Of a stretch of 64,000 bases of DNA, positions 1 to 9,700 are shown one piece after another. The notes below the pieces were generated by a model. That model saw only the letters and a program-made list of their open reading frames with translations, was not told where the DNA came from and ran no database searches. Within the stretch, counting starts at the first letter, position 1. Each line of letters begins with the position of its first letter. The position numbers and the translations under genes were made by a program. The stretch is from Planctomycetia bacterium. GTDB lineage: Bacteria; Planctomycetota; Planctomycetia; Pirellulales; Thermoguttaceae. The stretch is from positions 1 through 64,000 of the forward strand of contig JAUNSJ010000009.1 in NCBI GenBank assembly GCA_030539295.1, in the 5' to 3' direction.

Positions 1-389
1 AATACGTATATTATTTTATGAATTCGCTTTTCTGGTGTTTTTTAGAACCTCCCTCTATTTGCTCACGACAATTTTCATTTTTAAACCTTATTTCTACCGT
101 TTCGGAAGAATGGAATCGACCGCGTCACGGCGGCAGACGCACCGCGTACCCCTCTCTTAATTTTGTAACATAAGAGAAAGAGCTTTCCCTGGGGGACGTC
201 TGCCAAAAGGTATAAAATCAACTAATTTTGTGTAAATGTAACAAATCACGAAATTATCTCTATTATGTGATTTACTACGTTTGCCTATTATAACATTGTT
301 GTATAGAGAATCAAGGCCCTTTCGGAAGAATTTTTGTAGCGACATCGTGAAAAATGGATAATCACACGAAAATGAACGGATTATAACGA
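1..389. other. left-edge intergenic sequence, no gene seen
   Basis: AT-rich sequence downstream of the minus-strand gene that ends at 390. A 62-codon minus-strand reading frame (157-345) is present, but it has no recognisable ribosome binding site, no domain and an atypical composition. I do not call a gene here. Confidence 0.5.
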
Positions 390-1640
390 TTATTTGTCGC
401 GACGTGGCGAGATTTCCCAGGATCGCTCCTGTTGCTGGTACCAGCGTCGCCAGGCATTGATATCGTACCGGAAATCAACTACGGGCGTGTAGTGGCGTGC
501 GACGATGCGTGAGAGGGCATTGAGCACCTCCTCGTTATTGAAGGTTTCTGTTATGACTTTCTTTTTGGCCGTGCCGCCGGGCGAGAAGCCTTTGAGCTGG
601 CCATCGCCGCCGAAAGAAGCGGAAGTCTGGTCGGAACCGACGATTATTTCCCGTTTATGGTCCGTAATGAGTGCATTGATAAGTTCAGGAATCATCGTAT
701 AGGCGTCGAGGACCCCGAGCGCGGCGCCGGCTCGGTTGACCTGAAGATTATCGTTGCTGTGCAAGAAGGAAGAGAACCAGACAATGGCATCGGGTACGGC
801 CAAACGTTTCTTTTGGATCATATCCAGCGCAAGGAGCCGAACTTCGAGATTATCATCCTTCATGGCGATGACGCCGAGTTCCATGAGGGAGGCTGGGGTG
901 GCCAGACTGCCCATTGCCTGGACGTAGACAATACGCAAATCCGGATTAGGTTCGTTATTAAAAGATTCTGAAAGAAGGACTTGCGCAAGTGGATTACGCA
1001 AGTTGCGGAAATAATTCCGGCCGGCAGGACCGCCTGCGTGCAGTTCGGTCAAGGCCGCTTTGAATTCCTTTCGCAGTTGTGAGAGTTCCTCTTTATTGGC
1101 ACGCCGCATTTTCTCCAGGGCTGCTTCCTGTTCACTCATATTGCGACCGGCGAAGCGGACCAGTCCGAGCTGTGCCTGACGTTCTTTGGGCGAAATCCAG
1201 TTTCCGTCCTCTTTTATATGGCCCAGGAGCTGATGCACCTCGTCATTTTCCGGGTCCAGTTCGAGGATACGGGCATAATGCTTGTCGGCGTAGCCACTTA
1301 ACCCGTTGTCGCGGCACCATTTGGCGACCGCGAGGTGCGCAGCGACGGAGTCCTCGGCCAGAGGGGCTTTTTCACGGTACTTAAGGAGATTTTCGCCCAA
1401 GGGGTCTGCGGCACGAATCTGGCCGGCTGGTAACGTGACTTCGGTGCCATCGGCAAACGCGATTTTATATTCCGAAGCGGTTCCGAGTTCCGCTGGGGTC
1501 ATGGCGCCTGTGATCGTTTCACCATTGGCCAGGCGAATTTTGTGCGTCGCGAGACTCTGCCCGAACGCGCAAGTCGGGACGAGTAGCAGAAGAACTGCTA
1601 ACATCAGCAATCGCAACGAGTTCCGGTGCGGCAGGCTCAT
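390..1640 (-). CDS. secreted TPR/HEAT-like repeat protein, function unknown
   Basis: 416 residues. A hydrophobic signal peptide (about residues 10-28, ending CAFGQS) predicts export. Residues about 95-160 look like TPR helices (LELDPENDEVHQLLGH), and residues about 240-330 contain HEAT-like helical pairs (DDNLEVRLLALDMI, then NRAGAALGVLDAYTMIPELI). Such proteins usually act as scaffolds. No catalytic motif is visible. The start codon overlaps the stop codon of the upstream transglutaminase-like gene by 4 bases (ATGA), so the two are translationally coupled and probably share a periplasmic or envelope role. The specific function is unknown. Confidence 0.8.
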   Translation of the reverse strand: MSLPHRNSLRLLMLAVLLLLVPTCAFGQSLATHKIRLANGETITGAMTPAELGTASEYKIAFADGTEVTLPAGQIRAADPLGENLLKYREKAPLAEDSVAAHLAVAKWCRDNGLSGYADKHYARILELDPENDEVHQLLGHIKEDGNWISPKERQAQLGLVRFAGRNMSEQEAALEKMRRANKEELSQLRKEFKAALTELHAGGPAGRNYFRNLRNPLAQVLLSESFNNEPNPDLRIVYVQAMGSLATPASLMELGVIAMKDDNLEVRLLALDMIQKKRLAVPDAIVWFSSFLHSNDNLQVNRAGAALGVLDAYTMIPELINALITDHKREIIVGSDQTSASFGGDGQLKGFSPGGTAKKKVITETFNNEEVLNALSRIVARHYTPVVDFRYDINAWRRWYQQQERSWEISPRRDK

Positions 1641-2677
1641 AGCATAACCTCATTGATGAACTGATATTTGGGGTCTTTTCCGCCGGGCGAGACCTTACCG
1701 GTAAAGATCTCTTTGACGTAAAGGGATTCCGACTTGGGTTCTTCGGGCAGGTGGAAGCAGTCGCCTTTTTGCAGAATAATGCGTGTATCCTGCATATTGC
1801 CAAGAGGCTCCATGCCAGCGACCTGAGCGGGGAACCAGTGGCCATCCCCCTTGTCATCTTCAAGAAAGAATTCGGCATAGCAGTGGCCAGGCAGCCGCAC
1901 GAGCCGCGCGGGAATATCCAAGGCACGGCACATGGCGATGAACAGGGCACACATATCTTCGCAGTCGCCCTCTTTATTCTTTAGAGCGGCTAAAGCGCCC
2001 CGCATAGGCGCCTCGGCCAGGGCCTCTTTATAGGTCACATTCTTGCGAATATAGCTAAAGAGCGCTTCCACTTTTTGCCAGTCGTTCGCTTTCTCTTCCG
2101 TAAGTTCTTTAGCCAGGCGGGTGATATTGCGGCTGCCGGACTCAATGAAGGAGTTGTCGCGAAGATAGGCGCGGAATTCGCGCGGAGTTCGCGAGGGAAT
2201 GTGGTAGCAGTCGGTCTTTGCGGGGGCAATAGCTGGCAGTCGTGTAACTTCAAAGATTGTAAAGACTTCCATACGCTGCCCGGGCCGGAGTGTGCTCATT
2301 TTTACGACCAGTTGGCGAGCGCCGCCTTCTTTGAGGTCGCGATATTTGGCCGAGAGACGCTGCGGAAATTCCTCTTCCAGAATGCGCACTTTTTGCTCCG
2401 GGAATTCCATGGGGACCGGACAGGTCGCCACGATACTGTTGCACGGGCTGTTCGCTTGTGCCTGAAAGATGATCCCGGCCCGATATTTTGTGATCTGAGG
2501 CACGCCATAAGTCACGCCCCGGGCTTCCTCATCCCCAGCGTCTGTGCCCTCTTGCTCTTGGGTAATCTCGCCAAAAGTCACCTGCGCGCTGGCGGGAGTA
2601 ACGTCCCATGCCCGGGGTAAGGCAACGAGGACCAGGGAAAACACGGTTTTTTTTATAATATTAGCCAATTTTTCCAT
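1637..2677 (-). CDS. exported transglutaminase-like cysteine protease/peptidase
   Basis: 346 residues with an N-terminal signal peptide (about 8-31, ending ASAQ). The C-terminal half carries a transglutaminase-like core: Cys239 in EGDCEDMC, a helix with RALDIPARLVR, and His265 in LPGHCYAEFFLE. The acidic third member probably lies in the following EDDKGDG/HWFP stretch. Bacterial members of this family are mostly thiol proteases or peptide-modifying enzymes of the envelope. The N-terminal 200 residues are not assigned. First gene of a two-gene minus-strand unit with the repeat protein at 390-1640 (4-base overlap). Upstream 2678-2880 is a divergent promoter region shared with the alpha/beta hydrolase. 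Confidence 0.85.
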   Translation of the reverse strand: MEKLANIIKKTVFSLVLVALPRAWDVTPASAQVTFGEITQEQEGTDAGDEEARGVTYGVPQITKYRAGIIFQAQANSPCNSIVATCPVPMEFPEQKVRILEEEFPQRLSAKYRDLKEGGARQLVVKMSTLRPGQRMEVFTIFEVTRLPAIAPAKTDCYHIPSRTPREFRAYLRDNSFIESGSRNITRLAKELTEEKANDWQKVEALFSYIRKNVTYKEALAEAPMRGALAALKNKEGDCEDMCALFIAMCRALDIPARLVRLPGHCYAEFFLEDDKGDGHWFPAQVAGMEPLGNMQDTRIILQKGDCFHLPEEPKSESLYVKEIFTGKVSPGGKDPKYQFINEVML

Positions 2678-2880
2678 TTTTGTACTTCACTTTTCGAAAA
2701 TTTGGAATAATATAGTAGTTGGAACGACGCTGGAGCGAATTCCGGCGCCCGGCGGGGATGGACACGCAAGGAGGCAACCGCGACATCCACCACACATATA
2801 CTATTATATATTGTTCCCCTTCTTTGGCCAGTGCCGCAAAAGGAGGGCTAACGGTAATATCGATAGGATTGGGGGAAAAA

Positions 2881-3714
2881 ATGCAAACAATTTCGGTAAA
2901 TGGAACCCAACTTGCCATTTTTGAGCAGGGAGCAGGTCCGATTGTTCTTTTTATACACGGTTTTCCGTTTGATCATACGATGTACGATCAAGCGGCCGAG
3001 GCGCTGTCTGATTCTTTTCGTTGCCTTCTGCCCGACTTGCGGGGCTTTGGGAAAAGCGAATACTCTGCGACTTCGGTCGACCTGGAAACCGGTACGCCCC
3101 TGATCTCCATGGCAGATTTCGCGGCTGATCTGGCCTCGCTTCTCGCCGGTCTGCAGATAACAGAAAAGATCGCGCTGTGTGGACTTTCGATGGGCGGCTA
3201 TATTGCCCTGGAATTCGCCAAACGGTTTCCGGATCAGCTTAGTCACCTCATTCTGGCCGATACGAAGGCGACGCCCGATGCGCCGGAAGCGCGGCAAAAG
3301 CGGCTGGACCTGGCGGCATCGATGGGGAAAACGGACCTTAGTGGTGTTGCGGACGCCATGGTGCCGATTCTTTTGAGTCAGCGTTCCCGTCGCGAACGGC
3401 CGGAAATTGGGAATTTCGTCCGCGCTATGATTATGGGCCAGTCGCCGCGCGCGATCGCAGCGGCCTCACGTGGTATGGCGGTTCGGTCTGATATGACGGA
3501 AGTTCTTCGACAGACACGAGTTCCAGTATTATGTCTGTGTGGCGAAGAAGACAAACCTTCTCCTCCTGACGTCGTTAAGGCCATGTCGGAAATCCCTGAA
3601 TGTTCCCGATTTGAGGTCCTGCCCGATTGTGGGCACATGGTCCCGCTGGAAGAGCCGGGTGCCTTTGCCGAACTCTTACGCAACTTCCTGCACGAGACCA
3701 CGAGTCACAGTTAA
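2881..3714 (+). CDS. alpha/beta-fold hydrolase
   Basis: 277 residues starting at the ATG at 2881, which follows a purine-rich GGGGGA ribosome site. The open frame extends upstream to 2719 without a start of similar quality. Family marks are the oxyanion-type HGFPF (26-30), the nucleophile elbow GLSMGG (Ser103), a late-strand acid in GEEDKPSP and the catalytic His in DCGHMVPLEEP. There is no signal peptide, so it should be cytoplasmic. The fold covers esterases, lactonases, C-C hydrolases and haloperoxidase-like enzymes, and the substrate cannot be told from sequence. It appears to be a single-gene unit, transcribed away from the transglutaminase-like gene. Confidence 0.85.
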   Translation: MQTISVNGTQLAIFEQGAGPIVLFIHGFPFDHTMYDQAAEALSDSFRCLLPDLRGFGKSEYSATSVDLETGTPLISMADFAADLASLLAGLQITEKIALCGLSMGGYIALEFAKRFPDQLSHLILADTKATPDAPEARQKRLDLAASMGKTDLSGVADAMVPILLSQRSRRERPEIGNFVRAMIMGQSPRAIAAASRGMAVRSDMTEVLRQTRVPVLCLCGEEDKPSPPDVVKAMSEIPECSRFEVLPDCGHMVPLEEPGAFAELLRNFLHETTSHS

Positions 3715-4008
3715 TCTGGGCTGCATAAATCGGTTGCGAGCAGCCCACTCTCCCTTCTCACTTGCGGCGAGGGGGCACTCATTTGACCTTACGCGGCAGA
3801 GGCCTGTAAAAAAAGGGCAAAAAAGTCAAGAAAAGCGGGTGCGTCCCCTACCATCTTTCCGCGTTTTGCTTTAGAATTATTATTTGAATAGCTGGACCGT
3901 GCGATGCTCTTCCTGTTCCCTTTTCGGAATCAGGAGTCAGCATAGCGATGTGTTCTGGTCTATACTGTAACAAGAACAGAAAACAATTACATTTTTAAGG
4001 ACATTATC
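3715..4008. other. intergenic region upstream of aspS
   Basis: No gene. A TATACT box at 3961-3966 about 45 bases before the aspS start is a possible -10 element, but I see no good -35 partner at 16-18 bases. An AAGG at 3997-4000 lies 8 bases before the start codon and is a reasonable ribosome site. Confidence 0.4.
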
Positions 4009-5802
4009 GTGTTACGTACACAAACATGCGGCGAGTTGCGGCTGAGCCATCAGGGGCAGACGACGACCTTGTGCGGTTGGGTGGATTCCGTTCGGGACCA
4101 TAGTGGGGTTTTCTTTGTTAATATTCGCGACCGCTACGGCAAGACGCAAACGGTTTTTTACGCGAACGAGGCTTCCGAGGTGTTTACTTTGGCGAAGACG
4201 CTTCACAACGAAGACGTAATTCAGATAACCGGGGTCGTTATGCCACGGCCGGAAGGGCTTGTGAATCCGAAGATGTCAACGGGCGAAATTGAAGTCAAGG
4301 TGGAGTCGATGACCATCTTGAATCGCTCGAAAGTCGTGCCGTTTCTGCCGGGTGCCCCGGAAGTGCCGTCGGAGGAGATGCGGCTTAAATACCGCTATTT
4401 AGACCTGCGGCGTCCGGACATGCAGCGTGTCCTGGTCCTTCGTCACAAGATTACCAAGGCGATACGCGACTTTTTCGACGAAAATGATTTTGTTGAGGTG
4501 GAAACGCCGGTTCTCGGTAAGAGTACGCCGGAGGGCGCCCGCGACTATCTCGTGCCGAGTCGGGTCTCGCTTGGTTCCTTTTACGCACTGCCGCAGAGTC
4601 CGCAGCTCTATAAGCAGCTCCTCATGATTGCTGGTTATGACCGCTATGTGCAGATTGCCCGATGTTTTCGCGATGAAGATCTTCGCGCGGACCGGCAGCC
4701 GGAGTTTACACAGATGGATGTCGAGATGTCGTTTATTGAGATGGACGATATCCTTGACCTGATAAGTCAACTTGCTGCCCGTCTGATGAAGGTTGTTCTG
4801 GGGCGTGAGTTGTCGCTTCCGATTCCACGCATGACCTGGGACGAGGCCATGGAGCGATTCGGGCACGACGCGCCTGACCTTCGCTTTGGCATGGAGCTTA
4901 GCGACATAACGGACCTGGCGAAGACGGTTGATTTTCGCGTTTTTCGTTCTGTTGCCGACGCGGGCGGTCGGGTTCGTGGTATTAACGTAAAGAATTCGGC
5001 TGACCGCTACAGCCGTAAAGATATTGACGGTCTGACCGCGTGGACGGCGGAACAGTTCGGCGCGAAAGGCATCGTCTGGTTCAAAGTGGACGCCGAAGGC
5101 AAACTGACCGGAACAAGCGCGAAGAATTTCGCCCCGGAGGTACTCGACGCAATAGGCGCGAAGCTTGGTGCGGAACCGAACGACCTGCTGCTCTTTTCGT
5201 CCGACACATTTTTGCATACCTGTCGTATTTTGAACGGGCTGCGACGACGCATTGCCGCGGAGCAGCATTTGTATGACCCGAACGAGATGAATTTCTGCTG
5301 GATTGTGAAATTCCCCATGTTCGAATGGAGTGAAGAAGACGAGCGCTGGGTGGCCATGCATCATCCGTTTACCGCGCCGCAAAAAGAGGACTTGCAATTT
5401 TTTGAAAGTGACCCGGGTCGCGTTCGGGCCCAGGCCTATGACCTGGTCTTAAACGGGTTTGAAATCGGGGGCGGAACGATTCGAATTCATGACAGCGAAA
5501 CGCAGGATCGCGTCTTTAATCTGCTTGGTATGTCGCGAGAGACGGCGCGGGAGCAGTTCGGGTTCCTGCTCGATGCGCTCGCTTACGGCGCTCCTCCTCA
5601 CGGCGGTATTGCCTTTGGCCTTGACCGCTTGGTTATGCTCTTTGCCGGAATGGATAATATTCGCGATTGCATAGCGTTTCCGAAGACGGCCAAGGCGACC
5701 GACCTTATGACCGGTGCCCCGGCGCCCGTCGACGAGAAGCAGTTGACCGAACTTGCCATTGCGACAGTAAAACCGGCGCAGGACGCCGCAACTGAATCTT
5801 AA
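4009..5802 (+). CDS. aspS: aspartate--tRNA ligase
   Basis: 597 residues, the normal size for a bacterial-type AspRS. Starts with GTG after an AAGG ribosome site. Order of domains: OB-fold anticodon-binding domain (about 1-105), class II catalytic core with the flipping loop STPEGARDYLVPSR, motif 2 (QIARCFRDEDLRADRQPEF), a GAD insertion domain (about 280-410) typical of bacterial AspRS, and motif 3 (HGGIAFGLDRLVMLF). It charges tRNA-Asp with aspartate in the cytoplasm. Whether it also charges tRNA-Asn cannot be decided here. punA follows after 16 bases, so the two are probably cotranscribed. Confidence 0.97.
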   Translation: MLRTQTCGELRLSHQGQTTTLCGWVDSVRDHSGVFFVNIRDRYGKTQTVFYANEASEVFTLAKTLHNEDVIQITGVVMPRPEGLVNPKMSTGEIEVKVESMTILNRSKVVPFLPGAPEVPSEEMRLKYRYLDLRRPDMQRVLVLRHKITKAIRDFFDENDFVEVETPVLGKSTPEGARDYLVPSRVSLGSFYALPQSPQLYKQLLMIAGYDRYVQIARCFRDEDLRADRQPEFTQMDVEMSFIEMDDILDLISQLAARLMKVVLGRELSLPIPRMTWDEAMERFGHDAPDLRFGMELSDITDLAKTVDFRVFRSVADAGGRVRGINVKNSADRYSRKDIDGLTAWTAEQFGAKGIVWFKVDAEGKLTGTSAKNFAPEVLDAIGAKLGAEPNDLLLFSSDTFLHTCRILNGLRRRIAAEQHLYDPNEMNFCWIVKFPMFEWSEEDERWVAMHHPFTAPQKEDLQFFESDPGRVRAQAYDLVLNGFEIGGGTIRIHDSETQDRVFNLLGMSRETAREQFGFLLDALAYGAPPHGGIAFGLDRLVMLFAGMDNIRDCIAFPKTAKATDLMTGAPAPVDEKQLTELAIATVKPAQDAATES

Positions 5803-5818
5803 GATAAGGGAGAAAGTT

Positions 5819-6655
5819 ATGAGTGAAATAGCCCAAAAAAGTGAATTTGACCAAATTGCCGAAGCGGTTGCGGCGATACGATCGCGATGGTCCCACGAGG
5901 CCGAGGTCGGAATCATTCTTGGTACCGGGCTGGGTAATCTTGCCGGGAAGATTGAGGCGGACGTCGTCATTCCGTACGCGGAACTGCCGCACTTTCCGCG
6001 TTCGACCGTTGAGACTCATGCCGGTCAGCTCATTCTGGGCCGTCTGCAAGGGAAACGCGTCGTTGCCATGCAAGGGCGGTTCCATTTGTACGAAGGGTAT
6101 ACGGCGAAACAGGTGACGTTTCCTGTCCGCGTTATGAAGGCGCTGGGCGCGTCAACGCTGATTGTTTCGAATGCCTGTGGCGGATTGAACCCGCAATTTC
6201 GTCGCGGCGATATTATGCTCCTGGAAGACCACATCAATCTGCTCGGTGCGAATCCGCTCATTGGCGTGAATGATGATCGGCTGGGACCGCGGTGGCCCGA
6301 TATGATCGAGCCGTACAGCCACGACTTGCTTGATAAAGCGAAAGAGGTTGCGTTGCGACTTGGCATTCCAGTGCAGCAGGGAGTCTACGTTGCGGTCCCT
6401 GGCCCGTCGCTGGAGACGCGAGCAGAATATCGCTTTCTCCGTATGACCGGAGCGGATGTCGTTGGTATGTCCACGGTTCCCGAAGTTATTGTCGCGGTTC
6501 ACGCCGGTATGAAAGTTTTGGGATTTTCCATCATAACAGATATGGGACTGCCGGACGCGTTGCAACCGGTGCAGATCAGTGAAATTATCGCCGCGGCCAA
6601 TGCAGCGGAGCCGAAAATGAACCAGATCATCTGTGGCGTTCTGGACGAGTTATGA
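5819..6655 (+). CDS. punA: purine nucleoside phosphorylase (trimeric PNP family)
   Basis: 278 residues, start ATG after AAGGGAGAAAG. Diagnostic blocks in order: GTGLGNLAG (phosphate site), HFPRSTVETHAG, MQGRFHLYEGY, NACGGLN, DHINLLGANPL, VAVPGPSLETRAEY (with the base-binding Glu) and GMSTVPEVIVAVHAG. It splits purine nucleosides with phosphate to base and ribose-1-phosphate in the salvage pathway. One notable difference: the base-contacting Asn of the ITN motif in classical guanosine/inosine-specific members is Asp here (IITDMGLPDAL), which may change base preference. Follows aspS by 16 bases; convergent with uvrA. Confidence 0.93.
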   Translation: MSEIAQKSEFDQIAEAVAAIRSRWSHEAEVGIILGTGLGNLAGKIEADVVIPYAELPHFPRSTVETHAGQLILGRLQGKRVVAMQGRFHLYEGYTAKQVTFPVRVMKALGASTLIVSNACGGLNPQFRRGDIMLLEDHINLLGANPLIGVNDDRLGPRWPDMIEPYSHDLLDKAKEVALRLGIPVQQGVYVAVPGPSLETRAEYRFLRMTGADVVGMSTVPEVIVAVHAGMKVLGFSIITDMGLPDALQPVQISEIIAAANAAEPKMNQIICGVLDEL

Positions 6656-6695
6656 GTCTGGAATGCTTATTCTGGCAGCATGAATTTTTTAGGTG

Positions 6696-6717
6696 GCGTG
6701 CCGTGGCTGTGGCACGC
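6696..6717. terminator. hairpin between convergent punA and uvrA
   Basis: Perfect 7-bp inverted repeat GCGTGCC / GGCACGC with an 8-base loop, 40 bases after the punA stop. There is no clear T-run, so terminator function is likely from position only. Confidence 0.5.
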
Positions 6718-6726
6718 GTTAACATA

Positions 6727-6758
6727 AGGCGAGGCCCGGACGACCGGGTCCGCGCCTC
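6727..6758. terminator. GC-rich hairpin, probable bidirectional terminator
   Basis: GC-rich inverted repeat with arms around GGCCCGG and CCGGGTCC (small bulge, 4-base loop). It lies between the two convergent genes punA and uvrA, 18 bases beyond the uvrA stop. Confidence 0.5.
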
Positions 6759-6776
6759 TATTATGCCTCCCGTAGG

Positions 6777-9700
6777 TCAGGCGTTGTGCTCTAAATTGTC
6801 GCGCAGGAACTGGCCTGTCTTGGACTCGGGAACTCGTGCAATCTGCTCCGGCGTTCCTTCGGCCACAATGGTTCCGCCCTGGTCCGCGGCGCCCGGGCCG
6901 AGGTCGATTACATAGTCCGCCGCGCGTATCATCTGAAGATTGTGCTCAACGACGATGAGCGAATGCCCTGTCTCGACGAGTGCATCGAATCCGTCAATGA
7001 GTTGGACAATATCGGCAAAGTGCAGGCCGGTCGTCGGCTCATCCAGAATGAAAAGACATCGCCCTTTGCGTGAATTCGACAGATAGGCGGCCAGTTTCAA
7101 TCGCTGCGATTCGCCTCCGGAAAGCGTATTCGCCGGCTGTCCGAGTCGGAGATAGTCAAGCCCGACATCGATGAGTCGTTTCAGACGCTGCTGGATTTTC
7201 GCCTGGCCTCGGAAGAAGGCAAACGCTTCCCGCACGGTCATATCGAGAACTTCAGCGATATTTTTCCCGCGATAGAAGATGTCGAGTATCTCCTGCTGGT
7301 AACGACGTCCATTGCATTGCGGGCATCGCACGAACATATCGGCCATGAATTGCATATCAATGACGATAAAGCCTTCTCCTTTACACGTATTGCACCGGCC
7401 GCCGTCGACGTTAAAGCTGAAATAGCCGGCGTTGAAGTTCCGGGCCTTGGCGTCGGGTGTCTCCGCGAACAGGGCGCGAATATCGTCGAAAATCTTCAGA
7501 TAGGTTACCGGATTGGAGCGGGGCGAGCGTCCGATTGGGCTTTGGTCGACCAGAACGACATCGTCTATCTGGCCTGTACCGAGAATCTGATCGTAGGGGA
7601 GTCCTGGCCCCGCGGAATCTTTTCCCAGCTTGCGGCACACGGCAGGATAGAGCGTCTCCTGAACCAGCGTACTCTTGCCTGCGCCACTAACACCCGTCAC
7701 GACGCAGAGAACACCCAGCGGAAAGACGACGTTAATATTCTTTAAATTATAGCCGCTAACGCCTGTCAGCTCCAGGAAGCCATGCTCCAAAATACGACGT
7801 TTCGGCGGTTCGTCATTGAGGCGGTTGCCGAAAAGATATTTCCCGGTCACACTCTTTTCCGCCGTTCGTAACTCTTCGCACGTTCCGTTAAAGACAATTT
7901 CGCCGCCCCCTTGGCCTGCGCCTGGGCCTATTTCCACAATACGGTCGGCCGCTTTTAAAATGGCTTCTTCATGCTCTACGACAACGACACTGTTGCCACG
8001 ATCCCGCAGTTTCTTTATGGCTTCGAGCAGGTGTTGCGTATCGTACGGATGAAGACCAATCGAAGGTTCATCGAGTACGTAAAGCACATCGACCAGACTG
8101 GAGCCGAGAACGGAAGTCAAATTTACGCGACGCTGCTCCCCTTCACTTAACGTGCGAACGAGTCGGTCGAGCGTGAGATAGCCCAGCCCGACCTGCTCAA
8201 GATAGCCGAGCCGGCTGGTCAGTTGTTTCAGGGCCGTTTGACCAATTTCCTGCTGCCACGGTGAGAGCTGCCAGGAGCGGAGAACGTTGAGGAACTCGGA
8301 GATCTGCATGGAGGTCAGGTCGTGAATATTGTGATTGCCAACGCGAACGGCGAGCGACTCCGGTCGCAGACGCGTTCCGTGACACAAAGGGCAGACGCGA
8401 TAGCTTCGCCAGCGGCTCAAAAAGACGCGTATGTGCATTTTATACTTCTGCTTTTGCAGTCGGATAAAGAAGCCATTCAGACCGTCGTAGCCGGATTCTT
8501 TACTGCCATTGAGCACAAAGTCGAGTTCATGAGGCGAGAGTTTGGCAAACGGGATATCGGTACGAAGGTTCGCTTTCGGGGCCAGTTCGAGCAGTTCGTT
8601 CAGCTTGTGGCGATAGGAAGAGCCGTTCCAGGGGGCAATGGCACCGTCGGCCAGACTCTTGTTCTTGTTCGGCACGATCAGGTCGAGGTCGAGGACCATG
8701 AGATTGCCAAACCCTTCGCAGAGAGAACAGGCGCCGAGCGGACTGTTAAAATTAAAGAGTTTCGGTTCAAGGGGCGGGTATTCGAGTCCGCAGTCTTCGC
8801 ATCGCAGGTGGCGGCTGAATCCGACGAGGGTCCAGTCGCGGTCGTCGATTGTATAGCAGGTACCAATCGGAGCGCCGGGCCGTGTCTGGCCCAGTTCGGA
8901 GACGGGAATTTCGATTTGTGAAAGCGATTCCGTCTCTTTTAATTTCCAGGTCCCTTCACAGGCAATCCAGCATCGGGCATTGCCGTAGAACAGTGCGGTT
9001 TCCAGACTGTCGCGAATGCGTTCCGACGCGGTCGTGCCAATGGTCACACGGTCAACCGTAAAGAAGAGCGGAGGCGGACCGCCCGGCTTGTGCATTTCGT
9101 GCTGCCGCTGCTGATAGTTTTCGAAGTAGGTATCGTTATTCGGATTGATCGTTAGCAGGCGACTGGAACTCTTGTCGTCTGCCGGGTCCTCGTGACGGTG
9201 TTCCCCCGAGCTTAGGACTTCCGACTCCTCGCCTTCCGCGTCGAGCACAGGCCCCTCGCCGCTGGAATGCCCCCTGTTCGAAAAGGAATCGTCGAACGGG
9301 TCGAAATCGTGGTCGAACGGGTCCAGGTCGCCCGTCGCTTCCTCGCTGACCGAGTCGCTTTCGGAATCCTGGTTGTCGCCTGTGGTAACGGTGCGAGAGA
9401 AGTCCTCGCCTTCGTCCACTTGGTCTGCCAGGTAGAGAAGTCGCGCCTCGAGATATTTGTTGAGGGGAATACCACCCGGCTCGTCCAGGCGGAAAGAATC
9501 GCCGAGTACGAACCCGCGAAAGAAGCCCGCTTCCTGCCATTCGGCCTCAAAATCCGATTTACCCGCACGTAAACTCTCCGCAGGCGGCGAAAAGGCAATC
9601 AGTACGCGAGAACCGTCTTCCAGTTTTTCCAGCGATTTGAGGATGGAGTCCGGCGTGTCCCGGCGCACTTCCCGACCGCATAACTGGCAGTAGACCTGAC

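Noticed and set aside
157..345. 62-codon minus-strand reading frame
   Set aside because: No ribosome site, no domain and unnatural composition.
2719..2880. N-terminal extension of the alpha/beta hydrolase
   Set aside because: A better start with a ribosome site is at 2881 and homologues begin there.
4399..5397. 332-codon antisense frame in aspS
   Set aside because: Shadow of aspS; low-complexity basic translation with no family resemblance.
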